Shown here: one piece after another, positions 1 through 8,738 of the stretch
How the letters are laid out: each line of letters begins with the position of its first letter
How positions within the stretch are numbered: position 1 is the stretch's first letter
Assembly: GCA_002753335.1 (NCBI GenBank)
Contig: PEAD01000001.1
Coordinates: forward strand, 77,933-139,244
Origin: Nitrospirae bacterium MYbin3
GTDB lineage: Bacteria; Nitrospirota; Thermodesulfovibrionia; Thermodesulfovibrionales; Dissulfurispiraceae
Direction: 5' to 3'
Length of the DNA: 61,312 nucleotides
Made by a program: the position numbers and the translations under genes
The notes under the pieces: generated by a model
What the model saw: the letters and a program-made list of their open reading frames with translations, nothing else
The model's database searches: none
What the model was told of the DNA's origin: nothing

Positions 1-62
1 AAGCTAGGGAATGGCCCCTTTTCCAGCTCGTCTAACAACGGTGTGTCATACTTCTTCGGCAT
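1..62 (-). CDS. dsrA: DsrA-like dissimilatory sulfite reductase alpha subunit, N-terminal fragment
   Basis: Only the first 20 codons lie in the window; the gene continues off the left edge. The minus strand reads ATG at 62 and encodes MPKKYDTPLLDELEKGPFPS. This matches the characteristic start of DsrA (a TP-x-LD-x-LE-x-GP-x-PS pattern). A strong Shine-Dalgarno GAGGAGG lies just upstream of the ATG, so this is a real gene start. In the known pathway DsrAB is the siroheme/Fe-S enzyme reducing sulfite in the cytoplasm, or oxidising sulfur in the reverse pathway; the fragment cannot tell which. It is divergent from smc. The call rests on N-terminal similarity only, with none of the catalytic cysteines visible. 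Confidence 0.72.
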   Translation of the reverse strand, partial: MPKKYDTPLLDELEKGPFPS

Positions 63-123
63 AAAATCCTCCTCTTTTATATGAGTTTTAAGACGTTGGT
101 CGCTTTTGCAAGCTATCAAGGCT

Positions 124-132
124 AATATAACA
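124..132 (-). promoter_or_regulatory. Possible extended -10 promoter of dsrA
   Basis: On the minus strand TGTTATATT reads as an extended -10 (TGn followed by TATATT). It lies about 62 bases before the dsrA ATG and would give a leader of roughly 50 bases ending in the GAGGAGG ribosome site. There is no good -35, only TTATTT at 17 bases. This is inference from sequence pattern. Confidence 0.35.
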
Positions 133-186
133 TACAGATAAGGGTCAAATAAAAAAAACTTATCTAATTATTACCATTTTTTAAGC

Positions 187-216
187 TTGACCCTTTTGCC
201 CGCTAAAGAATAAAAT
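187..216 (+). promoter_or_regulatory. Possible sigma-70 promoter of smc
   Basis: TTGACC (187-192) and TAAAAT (211-216) are separated by 18 bases and fit a sigma-70 promoter. The expected transcription start, about 223, is only a few bases before the smc ATG at 226. No Shine-Dalgarno precedes that ATG, so the transcript could be leaderless or nearly so. Confidence 0.4.
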
Positions 217-225
217 GTACGACTT

Positions 226-3200
226 ATGAAGATAAAACAGATAGAGCTTATAGGGTTTAAATCCTTTGCAGAAAGAACGCTTTTATATCTGCATGACGGA
301 ATAACCTGCTTTGTCGGCCCAAACGGCTGCGGAAAAAGCAATGTTTCGGACGCCTTTCGATGGGTGTTGGGAGAGCAGAGCGCAAAGAGTCTGCGCGGTG
401 ACAAGATGGAAGACGTTATCTTCCATGGAACCGATGCAAAAAAATCAAAGGGTATGGCTGATGTAACCCTAACCTTTTCAAAATCTGTGGGCGGCAAGTC
501 AGAAAACGGCAATGGCGGCTCAAAAGAGGACCCTGATGCCGATGAAATCATAGTGTCAAGAAGACTTTATCGTTCGGGCGAGAGTGAATACCTGTTGAAC
601 AAACGGCAGTGCCGGTTAAAAGACATACGCGATATTTTCTTGGATACCGGACTTGATGTAAAAAGCTATTCGATACTTGATCAGGGCAAAATCGCGGATA
701 TAGTTAACGCAAAGCCTATTGACAGACGCTTTCTTATTGAAGAAGTGGCCGGTGTTATGAAGTATAAGGTCAGAAAGGCCGAGGCGCTCTCCAAACTCGA
801 ATCCTCAAAGCAAAACCTGCAGCGCATAAATGACATCGTTTATGAGGTCAAACGCCAGATAAACAGTCTTGACAGACAGGTTAAAAAAGCTGAGCGTTAT
901 AAAAGACTTATCGAAGAGCTTAAGGAGCTTGAGCTTAGGGTTTTTAAGCGTGAATTCCTTGGTTTTAGCGCTATATTGAAGGATCTGATGTCCGATATCG
1001 AGCGACTTAGGGAACTGGATTCCTCTAAAAGAAGTGGGCTTTCGGACATAGAAAACCGGCTTGAAGCAAGGCGGCTTGCTCTTGTTGAAAGGGAAAAAAC
1101 GCTTGAGGATATAGAAAAACGCTTTCACGAAAAAGAGCGCCAACTTGCGGACTCAGAGACACGCGGCGCTGTTTTGAAAAAAGGACTCGAAAGTTACCGT
1201 GCGGACATAGAAAGGCTTTCGCGCCAGAAAGACGAAGCTGTTTCCAGACGGGAAGAATTAGAGAAAAAGACAGCAGAACTTAGCGAATTAGAAATATCGA
1301 TGACAGCAAACGCTGCAGAGATCTCGGGCAAGCTCGAATCAAGAAAACGCTATTCTGCCGAAAAAGAAGAAAACATAAAAAACAGGGAACAATCTTTAAA
1401 TAACAAGCGAAAAGACCTATTTAAAGCCTCTGAAACCGTAAGTGAACGCAAAAATGAGCTTCAGAGACTTCACGCAGCCAACGACAACCTCGCATATCAG
1501 GAGGGGGTGTCTCTGCGCGATATCGACACCATAAGCGCCGAGCTTGCAGAAATGAAGGTGTCGATTGCGGATGCCGAGACTTTTATACAGACAAAAACCA
1601 TAGAACACAGACAGTTGCAGGAGCAGCGTGATACCCTGCGTGTTGATATCGACAGGACCGCCGCAGGGATAGAGGATAGAAAAACACGCCTTTCGCTTAT
1701 TAGGGAAGAGCTTGCATCAGCAACCGCCAGAATGAATTCACTCAAAGAGCTTATCGTTGACAGGACGTTGTCCGATTTCCTTGCCGAATCCCAAAGCTCA
1801 GAAGGTCACGGTTATGAGGTGCTTTCGGATATTTTGAGCGCTAATAAAGAGTACGAAAAAGCTATAGAGGCGGTTCTTTCAGAAAAGGTCAACTCCCTTA
1901 TCATAGAAAACCTTGATGAGCTTTTGAATGCTGTAAGCATAATAAAGGAAAAAAAGCTGGGCAAAACCGCTTTGCTGTTTACAGGATGCCTGAATAGCGA
2001 AGCTTCTTTAAACGAAGTCGCAGCCGGGGATGGCGTGCTAGGCCGGACGAGCGACTTTATTTCGTTCGAAAAAGAGGAATCCCGCAAAAAGGCTGTCGGG
2101 CTTCTCGAAAATACATACATAATACAAGACCTGCGCTCGGCCGTAGCACTAAGAGCGAACGATAAGTTCCGCAATAAAATTCTTGTAACGCTAGACGGAG
2201 AAGTTATTGATACTGATGGAATAATCTTTGCTGGCCAGGGCAGGGAGATACTTAAAAAGAAGCGGGAAATTAAAGAACTGCAGCAGCTTATTGCGGAGCA
2301 GCAGCAGCAGATATCGGATACAGAAAATGATCTCGCATCTCTTGCATCAACCTTGAACGAAAAGAAAGAAACCCTGCTCACATTGGAAAACCGGATAGTT
2401 GAAATCGAGAAAGACCTTTCTCTCGCCAAACACTCTTTCACAGGACAGCGTGAAGAGTACGAACGCAGAGAGAGAAAACTGTCCCTGCTTCAAACAGACT
2501 TAACCAGAATTGCGGGCGAAAAAGAATCCCTTAATCTTCTTTTGGCATCAAAATCTTCCGAGATTTCGGCCCTCGAATCAGAGGTAAAAGATATAAACGA
2601 AGCGGTTGAATTCCTGCAGCAGCAGCTTGCAGAAACGCGCAAAGAACACGAGGCTGTTCAGGCCGAAATTAACGAGCTTAACGTATCGGTTGCAACAATC
2701 CGTGAAAGACTCAATGCGCTTAAAAATGAGATTAGCGGAATACAAAGCACCATAGCAGATCTCGAAAAGATAAAAGAAAGCGCTATGCAGGAAGTATTGC
2801 GTGCCGAGTCGCATATTAAGTCATCGCTTGAGGAGTTGGGCAATATAGAAAACGCCATGAAAGTCATAGCCTCAGAGGCTGCAGTTCTGTCAACCGAGCT
2901 TTTGTCGAGGCGTGAAGGCATCGATGCCGAAAAACAGGCCTTGGCGGATGAGGCAACCGTACTAAAGGCTATGCGTATGGATATTGATGCGGTAACGCAG
3001 GAGCTTAACGAAGCCAATACAAATGCGGTCACAAACAAGTTGAAAATCGAGAACATAGAAAATGCGGTAGCGCAAAGGTATGGATTGAAGATTGCGGAAG
3101 AAGAGATTTTGACAGAAGGCTTCGAGCCTGCTGCAGATCAGGAAAAGATAGATCAGCTCAACGAGAAGATTCGCGATTTGGGCCCACAAAATCTCGGAAC

Positions 3201-3795
3201 CATTGAAGAATACGAGGAACATAAAACCCGTTACGACTTCCTCAGCAAGCAGCAGCAGGACCTTACCATGTCCATTGCCGAACTCGAAGAGGCAATCAGC
3301 AGGATAAACGCCACCACCAAGAAAAAATTGCGCGAGGCTTATGATACTCTTAGAACCAAGTTTGGTGAGGTTTTTGCAAATCTATTTTCGGGCGGCAGGG
3401 CAGATATAATTCTTACGGATGAAGAGAACATACTCGAATCAGGAATCGAGATAATCGCGCAGCCTCCGGGCAAAAAGCTTCAAAACCTCAATCTGCTTTC
3501 GGGCGGAGAAAAAGCCCTAACCTCGCTCTCTCTGCTGTTTGCCGGGTTCCTCATAAAACCGAGCCCTCTCTGCATTCTTGACGAAGCGGACGCACCGCTC
3601 GATGAATCCAACACCGTAAGGTTTGCGCAGATGATAAAAGACCTATCGAACGAAACGCAGTTTATAGTCATAACCCATAACAGAATGACTATGGAAAAGG
3701 CCGATTACCTTTACGGCGTGACTATGGAAGAAAAGGGCGTATCAAAGACTTTATCGCTGCAGTTCTCCGAAATCGAAGACGTTGTTCAGAATTAA
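226..3795 (+). CDS. smc: Chromosome segregation protein SMC
   Basis: This is an ATPase of the condensin complex that, with ScpA and ScpB, organises and segregates the chromosome. The 1189-residue length is normal for bacterial SMC. The N-terminal head has Walker A GPNGCGKSN (residues 31-39) and the usual FKSF motif. Long coiled coils flank a hinge around residues 520-670. The C-terminal head has the ABC signature LLSGGEKA (about 1088-1095) and Walker B CILDEADAPLD (about 1115-1125). The start ATG has no clear ribosome site but follows a plausible promoter closely. The gene is convergent with the EndoQ gene, with only 3 bases between the two stops. scpAB are not in the window. Confidence 0.97.
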   Translation: MKIKQIELIGFKSFAERTLLYLHDGITCFVGPNGCGKSNVSDAFRWVLGEQSAKSLRGDKMEDVIFHGTDAKKSKGMADVTLTFSKSVGGKSENGNGGSKEDPDADEIIVSRRLYRSGESEYLLNKRQCRLKDIRDIFLDTGLDVKSYSILDQGKIADIVNAKPIDRRFLIEEVAGVMKYKVRKAEALSKLESSKQNLQRINDIVYEVKRQINSLDRQVKKAERYKRLIEELKELELRVFKREFLGFSAILKDLMSDIERLRELDSSKRSGLSDIENRLEARRLALVEREKTLEDIEKRFHEKERQLADSETRGAVLKKGLESYRADIERLSRQKDEAVSRREELEKKTAELSELEISMTANAAEISGKLESRKRYSAEKEENIKNREQSLNNKRKDLFKASETVSERKNELQRLHAANDNLAYQEGVSLRDIDTISAELAEMKVSIADAETFIQTKTIEHRQLQEQRDTLRVDIDRTAAGIEDRKTRLSLIREELASATARMNSLKELIVDRTLSDFLAESQSSEGHGYEVLSDILSANKEYEKAIEAVLSEKVNSLIIENLDELLNAVSIIKEKKLGKTALLFTGCLNSEASLNEVAAGDGVLGRTSDFISFEKEESRKKAVGLLENTYIIQDLRSAVALRANDKFRNKILVTLDGEVIDTDGIIFAGQGREILKKKREIKELQQLIAEQQQQISDTENDLASLASTLNEKKETLLTLENRIVEIEKDLSLAKHSFTGQREEYERRERKLSLLQTDLTRIAGEKESLNLLLASKSSEISALESEVKDINEAVEFLQQQLAETRKEHEAVQAEINELNVSVATIRERLNALKNEISGIQSTIADLEKIKESAMQEVLRAESHIKSSLEELGNIENAMKVIASEAAVLSTELLSRREGIDAEKQALADEATVLKAMRMDIDAVTQELNEANTNAVTNKLKIENIENAVAQRYGLKIAEEEILTEGFEPAADQEKIDQLNEKIRDLGPQNLGTIEEYEEHKTRYDFLSKQQQDLTMSIAELEEAISRINATTKKKLREAYDTLRTKFGEVFANLFSGGRADIILTDEENILESGIEIIAQPPGKKLQNLNLLSGGEKALTSLSLLFAGFLIKPSPLCILDEADAPLDESNTVRFAQMIKDLSNETQFIVITHNRMTMEKADYLYGVTMEEKGVSKTLSLQFSEIEDVVQN

Positions 3796-3798
3796 CAA

Positions 3799-5070
3799 TC
3801 AAAAAAGCATCTTCTGGCCTTTTACTTCTTTACGCTGAACATCTTCAAATATTTTAACCTTACCGTATTCGCCGTCATATCCGGGCGCTATATGAACATT
3901 CCCGGAGCGAACCCGTGATATAGCATCTCTAAGAAGCGGCGTGGATGCGCGTTCAATTTCATCAAGCGGAGTGTGCATCAATATTTTGAATTCGCTGCCT
4001 AATTTTTCTAAGAGTTCTGAATAGATTTTCCCAACCGCTTTACTGCTTGGGCCTACTTTTATGGTTTCGGCAATTATTTCGGGCAGTGGTATTATCGAGG
4101 TGAATGGCTGACTATTCTCAGGCATAAATCCTTCATCTCTGTCTGCCAGCTTTTCGACCCGGTGCATAACACCCACAGTAACCTTCTTGCCGCAGACCGG
4201 ACATAGATAAAAGTGCGACATAGTCTCCTTAGGCGTAAGGCTTACACCGCAGTTGCGATGACCGTCATAGTGATATTTGCCCTCTTCGGGGAAAAACTCG
4301 ATTGTGCCTTCAAAGCCTTTGCGGGACTTTATTGCCCTAATAATAGCCTCGTATGAAATATCGGTATCGAATATGTTGGCCTCTCGCCCTATCTTTTGCG
4401 GAGAATGGCAGTCCGAATTAGATATAAGAGTGACCCTGTCGAGCGCCGACAACCGCCGGTTCATTAACGGGTCTGAAGATAGGCCTGTTTCGATAGCGTA
4501 GATATGGCTTGTCAGCTCATCAAAGCATTCTTCAAGAGAATCGAATCCGGATTCGGAGCCGAGCACAGAAAAATGCGGGGTCCATGCGTGTGCAGGCACC
4601 ACAAGAACATTTGGGCAGGAATCGAGCGCTATTTTCAAAAGTTCTTTTGCGTCCAGCCCCAATATCGGCCTGCCATCCGAATTAATGTTGCCTATTTTAG
4701 AAAGCGCGATATTTATCTTTGCCGCATCCTTGAAATCGGGGCAATAAAGCAGGACATGCACTTTTCTTGTTTTGCCGCTTTTTTTGTAGATGCAGCTTAT
4801 CTCTGCCGATAGCATAAAAAAAACATCCGCGCTGCAACTGCTGGGAACATCGGCTGAGCAAAAATCTTTTTTTAATCTAAAGAGGCCATTCCCGGTATCG
4901 TTCAGTTTTTCGCTCAACTCCTTAAACCACTGCGGATGGGTAAAGTCACCCGTACCGATAACCGTAATTCCCTTGAGCTGCGCCCATTTCCAGATGCTTT
5001 CGGGCGACATGTCCTTGCTCGTTGCACGCGAGTATTTCGAATGAATGTGCAGATCGGCTATAAAACGCAT
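3799..5070 (-). CDS. EndoQ-like PHP-domain endonuclease
   Basis: This PHP-fold phosphoesterase resembles the endonuclease Q family. EndoQ enzymes nick DNA 5' of deaminated bases (uracil, hypoxanthine) and abasic sites. The N-terminus has the PHP metal motif DLHIHSKYS (residues 5-13), with further metal-ligand stretches GTGDFTHP, VPAHAWTP and SNSDCHSP. A central four-cysteine zinc-binding segment (C-G-V-S-L...C-P-V-C-G) follows at about residues 275-300, as in EndoQ. The 423-residue length is typical. The conserved start MRFIADLHIHS supports the chosen ATG. Its neighbour smc is also a DNA-maintenance gene but is on the other strand. Family assignment is strong; substrate is inferred from the family. 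Confidence 0.85.
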   Translation of the reverse strand: MRFIADLHIHSKYSRATSKDMSPESIWKWAQLKGITVIGTGDFTHPQWFKELSEKLNDTGNGLFRLKKDFCSADVPSSCSADVFFMLSAEISCIYKKSGKTRKVHVLLYCPDFKDAAKINIALSKIGNINSDGRPILGLDAKELLKIALDSCPNVLVVPAHAWTPHFSVLGSESGFDSLEECFDELTSHIYAIETGLSSDPLMNRRLSALDRVTLISNSDCHSPQKIGREANIFDTDISYEAIIRAIKSRKGFEGTIEFFPEEGKYHYDGHRNCGVSLTPKETMSHFYLCPVCGKKVTVGVMHRVEKLADRDEGFMPENSQPFTSIIPLPEIIAETIKVGPSSKAVGKIYSELLEKLGSEFKILMHTPLDEIERASTPLLRDAISRVRSGNVHIAPGYDGEYGKVKIFEDVQRKEVKGQKMLF

Positions 5071-5127
5071 TCCGGATTATACCACGAAGAAAATTAGTTG
5101 AGTTTCGACTATTGTTTTTCAGGCAAC

Positions 5128-5300
5128 GATAGGGATAAATTCCTTCCGTTCAGGGCTGCGTTTTGACAGCTCTGAATGCTCAGTCAGCTACAGCCGTGCA
5201 ACTCGGCCTTCGGCCTCAAACACGCGCGGCTGTTTAACGCTTCTTTTCGCAAAGAGCTGTTGCCAAAACTCCGCATTAACTTCAGGAACTTATCCCTATC
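5128..5300. repeat. 173-bp nested palindromic element
   Basis: The outer arms GATAGGGATAAATTCCT (5128-5144) and AGGAACTTATCCCTATC (5284-5300) are complementary with one mismatch. Inside them are a second pair (GTTTTGACAGCTCT at 5160-5173 against AGAGCTGTTGCCAAAAC at 5253-5269), a third pair (CAGCCG at 5191 and CGGCTG at 5227) and an apex GGCC-TTC-GGCC (5205-5215). Four nested stems separated by unpaired bulges suggest a REP/MITE-type mobile palindrome or a structured RNA. It fills almost the whole gap between the divergent EndoQ and mtgA genes. No ORF is seen inside. Confidence 0.7.
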
Positions 5301-5363
5301 ATTGAACTGGTGGACAATTACGCAGCCTGATTTTTTATGTTTCAGAAAGGTATATTAGAACTT

Positions 5364-6152
5364 ATGCGAATGACGAAAATATTGCTTATTATTACAGCGA
5401 TTGCAGCATGCGGTTTTGCGCTCTACATCTTATCAGCCTTTATCTATCCTGATGTTTCACGCTTGGCAAAAGAGGCTCCGCAAAAATCGGCTTTTATGGA
5501 ACACCGAGAAAAACAGTGGGCGGCAAAGGGCATAAAGATTAAAATCCGCAAGGCATGGGCGCCCCTTTCAATCGTTTCGCCTTACCTTATAAAGGCTGTG
5601 CTTATTGCTGAAGACGACAAGTTCTGGTCGCATGAAGGCTTTGATTTCGAGGCGATGCAAAAAGCGGTCGAAAAAGATCTTAAAGAAAAAAAGTTTAAGT
5701 TTGGCGGGAGCACTATAAGCCAGCAGCTTGCCAAAAATCTTTATCTGTCGCCGTCCAAAAACCCTGCGAGAAAATTAAGAGAGGCGATTCTTACTTGGCG
5801 CATAGAAAGAAACCTGACTAAAAAACGGATACTAGAACTTTATCTTAATATTGCGGAATGGGGTGACGGCCTATTCGGAATAGAAGCGGCGGCGAGACAT
5901 TACTATGCTAAACCGGCTTCAGCCTTATCTCCGCAGGAATCGGCACGTCTTGCATCTGTGCTGCCGAATCCTCTTAAATACAATCCGTTGTCTTCATCCG
6001 GCTATGTACAAAACCGGTCGCAAATCATTTACAACATCATGCTAAGGCGTGGCATAGTGATACCTGAATATTCAGAAATAATGTCTGGAGGAGAGGCTGT
6101 AACGGACAATGCATCGTTGCCGACGCAAACTACTTCATCAGAAATTCGGTAA
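5364..6152 (+). CDS. mtgA: Monofunctional peptidoglycan transglycosylase (GT51)
   Basis: This enzyme polymerises lipid II into glycan strands at the periplasmic face of the inner membrane. A single N-terminal membrane segment (about residues 5-24) anchors it. The GT51 motifs are all present: AEDDKFWSHEGFD with the catalytic Glu, GGSTISQQLAKNLYL, and the RIERNLTKKRILELYLN helix. No transpeptidase domain follows, and the roughly 260-residue length fits the monofunctional class. I chose ATG 5364 over ATG 5337 because AGAAAGG lies between them. The last 23 bases overlap the 3' end of the convergent FliL-like gene. Confidence 0.92.
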   Translation: MRMTKILLIITAIAACGFALYILSAFIYPDVSRLAKEAPQKSAFMEHREKQWAAKGIKIKIRKAWAPLSIVSPYLIKAVLIAEDDKFWSHEGFDFEAMQKAVEKDLKEKKFKFGGSTISQQLAKNLYLSPSKNPARKLREAILTWRIERNLTKKRILELYLNIAEWGDGLFGIEAAARHYYAKPASALSPQESARLASVLPNPLKYNPLSSSGYVQNRSQIIYNIMLRRGIVIPEYSEIMSGGEAVTDNASLPTQTTSSEIR

Positions 6153-6561
6153 AATAAACATTCTGCACAGCCTTATCCCCAATCATCTGGCTCGACAGCT
6201 CATTAATCTCGTCTTTCAGCTGCATCTTTCCTTCGGGGGATAAAAGCATGTCAAATGTCTTCTGAGTTACAAGCGTTATAACAATATCCCTCAATATCGC
6301 AGATTTAACCTTGGCCTTCTCTGCTACAACGGGGTCTGCAAATTCAAAGCTGACCGCAAGCTTGATAAATTTCTTTGCAGTGTATGCTCCCGCGTTCATT
6401 ATGAACGGATCGAGGGTTAGCATCACCGGTTCCGGTTTTAAAACTTTCTTATCCGGCTCTTTTCCGTCGCTTGTGGAGCTGCACGAAGAAAAAAGGGCTA
6501 AGATAAACAGAACCGAAACGATAACACCTAACTGTTTAAATGCTTTTAAAAAGATATTCAC
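6130..6561 (-). CDS. FliL-like lipoprotein
   Basis: The 143-residue protein has an N-terminal hydrophobic segment ending in a lipobox-like LFSSC (Cys27). A FliL-type domain follows: a strand with LTLDPFIMN, then KFIKLAVSFEF, then a helix region AILRDIVITLVTQKTFDMLLSPEGK, ending in VYFTEFLMK. FliL normally sits by the flagellar stator and affects torque. No other flagellar gene is in the window, so this is an orphan copy. The predicted lipidation differs from the usual transmembrane FliL. Its 3' end overlaps mtgA by 23 bases in convergent orientation. Confidence 0.75.
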   Translation of the reverse strand: MNIFLKAFKQLGVIVSVLFILALFSSCSSTSDGKEPDKKVLKPEPVMLTLDPFIMNAGAYTAKKFIKLAVSFEFADPVVAEKAKVKSAILRDIVITLVTQKTFDMLLSPEGKMQLKDEINELSSQMIGDKAVQNVYFTEFLMK

Positions 6562-6703
6562 AAAGCTAAACTCCTGATTAGGCCAAAGTATATACTTACA
6601 GTTTATAGGAGACGAAGAATTCCGGTCAATAATCTGCTAAGGCTTGATACCATTGGGTTTTAAGGCGAGTAGGGCATTAAATCCATGCCAGAAGCTGTGC
6701 TGC

Positions 6704-6749
6704 AAAAAGTATGGTGAGAAGCTTGATTAAGCCTCTCACCATACTTTAA
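6704..6749 (-). terminator. Rho-independent terminator of the 6757-7296 lipoprotein gene
   Basis: A near-perfect hairpin reads AAAGTATGGTGAGA / TCTCACCATACTTT around a 16-18 base inner part that can itself pair (AGCTT/AAGC). On the minus strand it begins a few bases after the lipoprotein stop and ends in a short T run (CTTTTTGC). It should terminate that transcript. Confidence 0.75.
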
Positions 6750-6756
6750 TTGAACT

Positions 6757-7296
6757 TCATTTTGCTGTCTTCTCTTTTTCGGTTGCAGCCGCAGATTTAA
6801 CCAGCTTGATATCCCTGAACCAGACCTTAAAAACACCGTGCTCCTTGCTCAAAAAACCGACCTCAAGAATATTAATAGTTTTGGGTTCGGGATTAATGCC
6901 AGAAAAACTGAGCGTAACTTTTGTGGGCACTGTTTTCAAAAGAAGCGTCTGCGGCTTAATAGACTCTTTTGCTCCAAAACGTATTCTCTTCGCATAATAC
7001 TCATTGCCAAGGTTGTCGAAAATTCTTGATGTATAGGTGTCACGTTCGGTGAAAAGACTTTTCTCTTCGGCGGTGGCTATAAGGGTTCTCTCTTCCCCTT
7101 TATTTGTTACCATAACATCACAGCTAATTTTGTCTTTAATCATCCGGCATTCCGAGAATTTGAACAAGAAACCTAAGTACTCCACGCTGTGCGGGTCGGG
7201 CTTAGCTTCTTTTTTCTCGGCATCTGCTGTATAGGCGCGCGGTGCGCAGCCAACAAGAACAGCAAAGCATGCGATTATCAAAATTTTTCGAATCAT
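6757..7296 (-). CDS. Lipoprotein of unknown function
   Basis: I do not recognise a family. The protein starts MIRKILIIACFAVLVGC, a signal peptide with lipobox LVGC (Cys17), so it is predicted to be membrane-anchored. The remaining roughly 160 residues look like one beta-rich domain. It is worded like a small adhesion or DUF4352-type domain (EYLGFLFKFSECRMIKDKISCDVMVTNKGEE), with two cysteines that could pair. The start is ATG 7296 because GGGAGGTG sits right before it; an in-frame TTG 15 bases earlier would include that ribosome site. It lies 19 bases downstream of the octaheme cytochrome and is probably co-transcribed, which hints at an envelope role near electron transfer. Confidence 0.75.
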   Translation of the reverse strand: MIRKILIIACFAVLVGCAPRAYTADAEKKEAKPDPHSVEYLGFLFKFSECRMIKDKISCDVMVTNKGEERTLIATAEEKSLFTERDTYTSRIFDNLGNEYYAKRIRFGAKESIKPQTLLLKTVPTKVTLSFSGINPEPKTINILEVGFLSKEHGVFKVWFRDIKLVKSAAATEKEKTAK

Positions 7297-7315
7297 CAAA
7301 ACACCTCCCAATAAA

Positions 7316-8623
7316 TTATCTTTTCTTTGCCGGTTCCAAAGAATCTTTTTTAAGTCTTTTTAAATATTTTACTAGTGACTCAGGAGAGTCGTTTTTATGA
7401 TAATGACAAAGGTTGCATGAGTTTGGCTGCTTGTCTGTGCCTCCTTTGTTAATACTCTCTTGTGGCAATATGACTCTGAACGAATGATCGGATATGTCGT
7501 TAGGAACTGCGCTCTGCGCGGTCCTCGGCATATGGCAGGTGGCGCAGCCGATTACACCATGAAGCGAATGAATGCTGCGCTCACTTTTATCGGTCTCCCC
7601 CGAATGGCAGCTAAGACAGACAGACCAGCCGGAAGATTTGAGCGAATACCTTTCGGTGACTCCTTTTCTGTGCACTTCATGACAGGTCCAACAGTTTACA
7701 CCGTAGTTTGCGTGGCCGCTTTTTTTCCAGTCGGAGTATTGCTGACCGTTGCATTTTGAGCTTCCGTTGGGCCAAAGCACCGGCTTTTCCACAAAGTATT
7801 CTGTCAGCATCTTGCCGGGCTTAAAGCCTTTCGGATATTCATATTTACTATCGGTAGAAATGCCTCTTGCATGGCATTGTCCGCATATCATTGCGCCCAC
7901 AAAAGTTGGCAGCTTCCGGGGATTTATTATCGCTTCGCGCTTCTCGGCTTCGGTTGCAGCCTCTATATGCTTGCTGCCCGGTCCATGGCAAGCCTCGCAG
8001 CCGGCACCGTTGTCCGCCCATTTTGTGTCTTTGAATGTATCATTCTTCTCGTCATACTCAAACTCAAGATTAGTCACATGGCATGAACCGCATTGTGTTT
8101 GCCATGTATTGACTTTATCGCTCCAGTACTTTCCGCTTCCGGGTGTAGCTGTTTTAAGCCCTCTGTAATCAACCCATTCACTCGTTTTTACATTCCATTG
8201 CACCGGCAAAACCTTATATGCCCCATTTGAGAATTTTGTCATATAGCGCTGCTGCCATGTGCCGCCAATTGTATATCCAACAAGATATTCTTGGGCTTTG
8301 CCGTCAGGACCGTAAGTGTTGATGTAGAATTTCCCGTCTTTCTTTTTCATGGTGGTTACAAACTTCTTGCCGTCCTTTTCAACGGTCAGCTTGTTGTTGT
8401 TTGTAAAATCGCCCACTACCGTATATTCGTTTGCCAGCTGAATCTTTTTTGTGTGCAGGGTTTCTGTCCAGCCGGTATAAATTCTCACGTGGCATTTTTC
8501 ACAAGCCTTGGACCCAACATACTGCGCCTTTTCTACAGCATCAATATTGAGAGGAAATGCGATTTGAGCCGAAAAAAATATTGCCAGAAAAACAATTCCG
8601 GTTACAAACTTAACCTTTGACAT
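7316..8623 (-). CDS. Octaheme c-type cytochrome
   Basis: Eight CXXCH heme sites are visible at residues 41, 178, 209, 247, 311, 336, 360 and 403 (CEKCH, CGSCH, CEACH, CGQCH, CWTCH, CLSCH, CATCH, CNLCH). A signal peptide covers about residues 1-23, so it is exported to the periplasm. The layout, with a YVGSKACEKCH start, a beta-rich segment between hemes 1 and 2, and a C-terminal heme cluster, is that of the cytochrome c554/doubled-CXXCH group. The exact reaction cannot be read; it is probably a respiratory electron carrier or reductase. The ribosome site AAGGAAAGG supports the ATG at 8623. A lipoprotein gene follows in the same transcript. Confidence 0.9.
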   Translation of the reverse strand: MSKVKFVTGIVFLAIFFSAQIAFPLNIDAVEKAQYVGSKACEKCHVRIYTGWTETLHTKKIQLANEYTVVGDFTNNNKLTVEKDGKKFVTTMKKKDGKFYINTYGPDGKAQEYLVGYTIGGTWQQRYMTKFSNGAYKVLPVQWNVKTSEWVDYRGLKTATPGSGKYWSDKVNTWQTQCGSCHVTNLEFEYDEKNDTFKDTKWADNGAGCEACHGPGSKHIEAATEAEKREAIINPRKLPTFVGAMICGQCHARGISTDSKYEYPKGFKPGKMLTEYFVEKPVLWPNGSSKCNGQQYSDWKKSGHANYGVNCWTCHEVHRKGVTERYSLKSSGWSVCLSCHSGETDKSERSIHSLHGVIGCATCHMPRTAQSAVPNDISDHSFRVILPQESINKGGTDKQPNSCNLCHYHKNDSPESLVKYLKRLKKDSLEPAKKR

Positions 8624-8738
8624 ATCTTGTATCCTTTCCTTGCTCGTATTTTCAGATATTATATACCATAACAGCGTGACATGTTCTAATAATGTCTATC
8701 CAAATTGGAACAGCATAGATTATGATAACTAGGCAAAA

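Noticed and set aside
171..551. Minus-strand ORF of 126 codons over the smc start
   Set aside because: It is antisense to the highly conserved SMC Walker A region and has no family resemblance.
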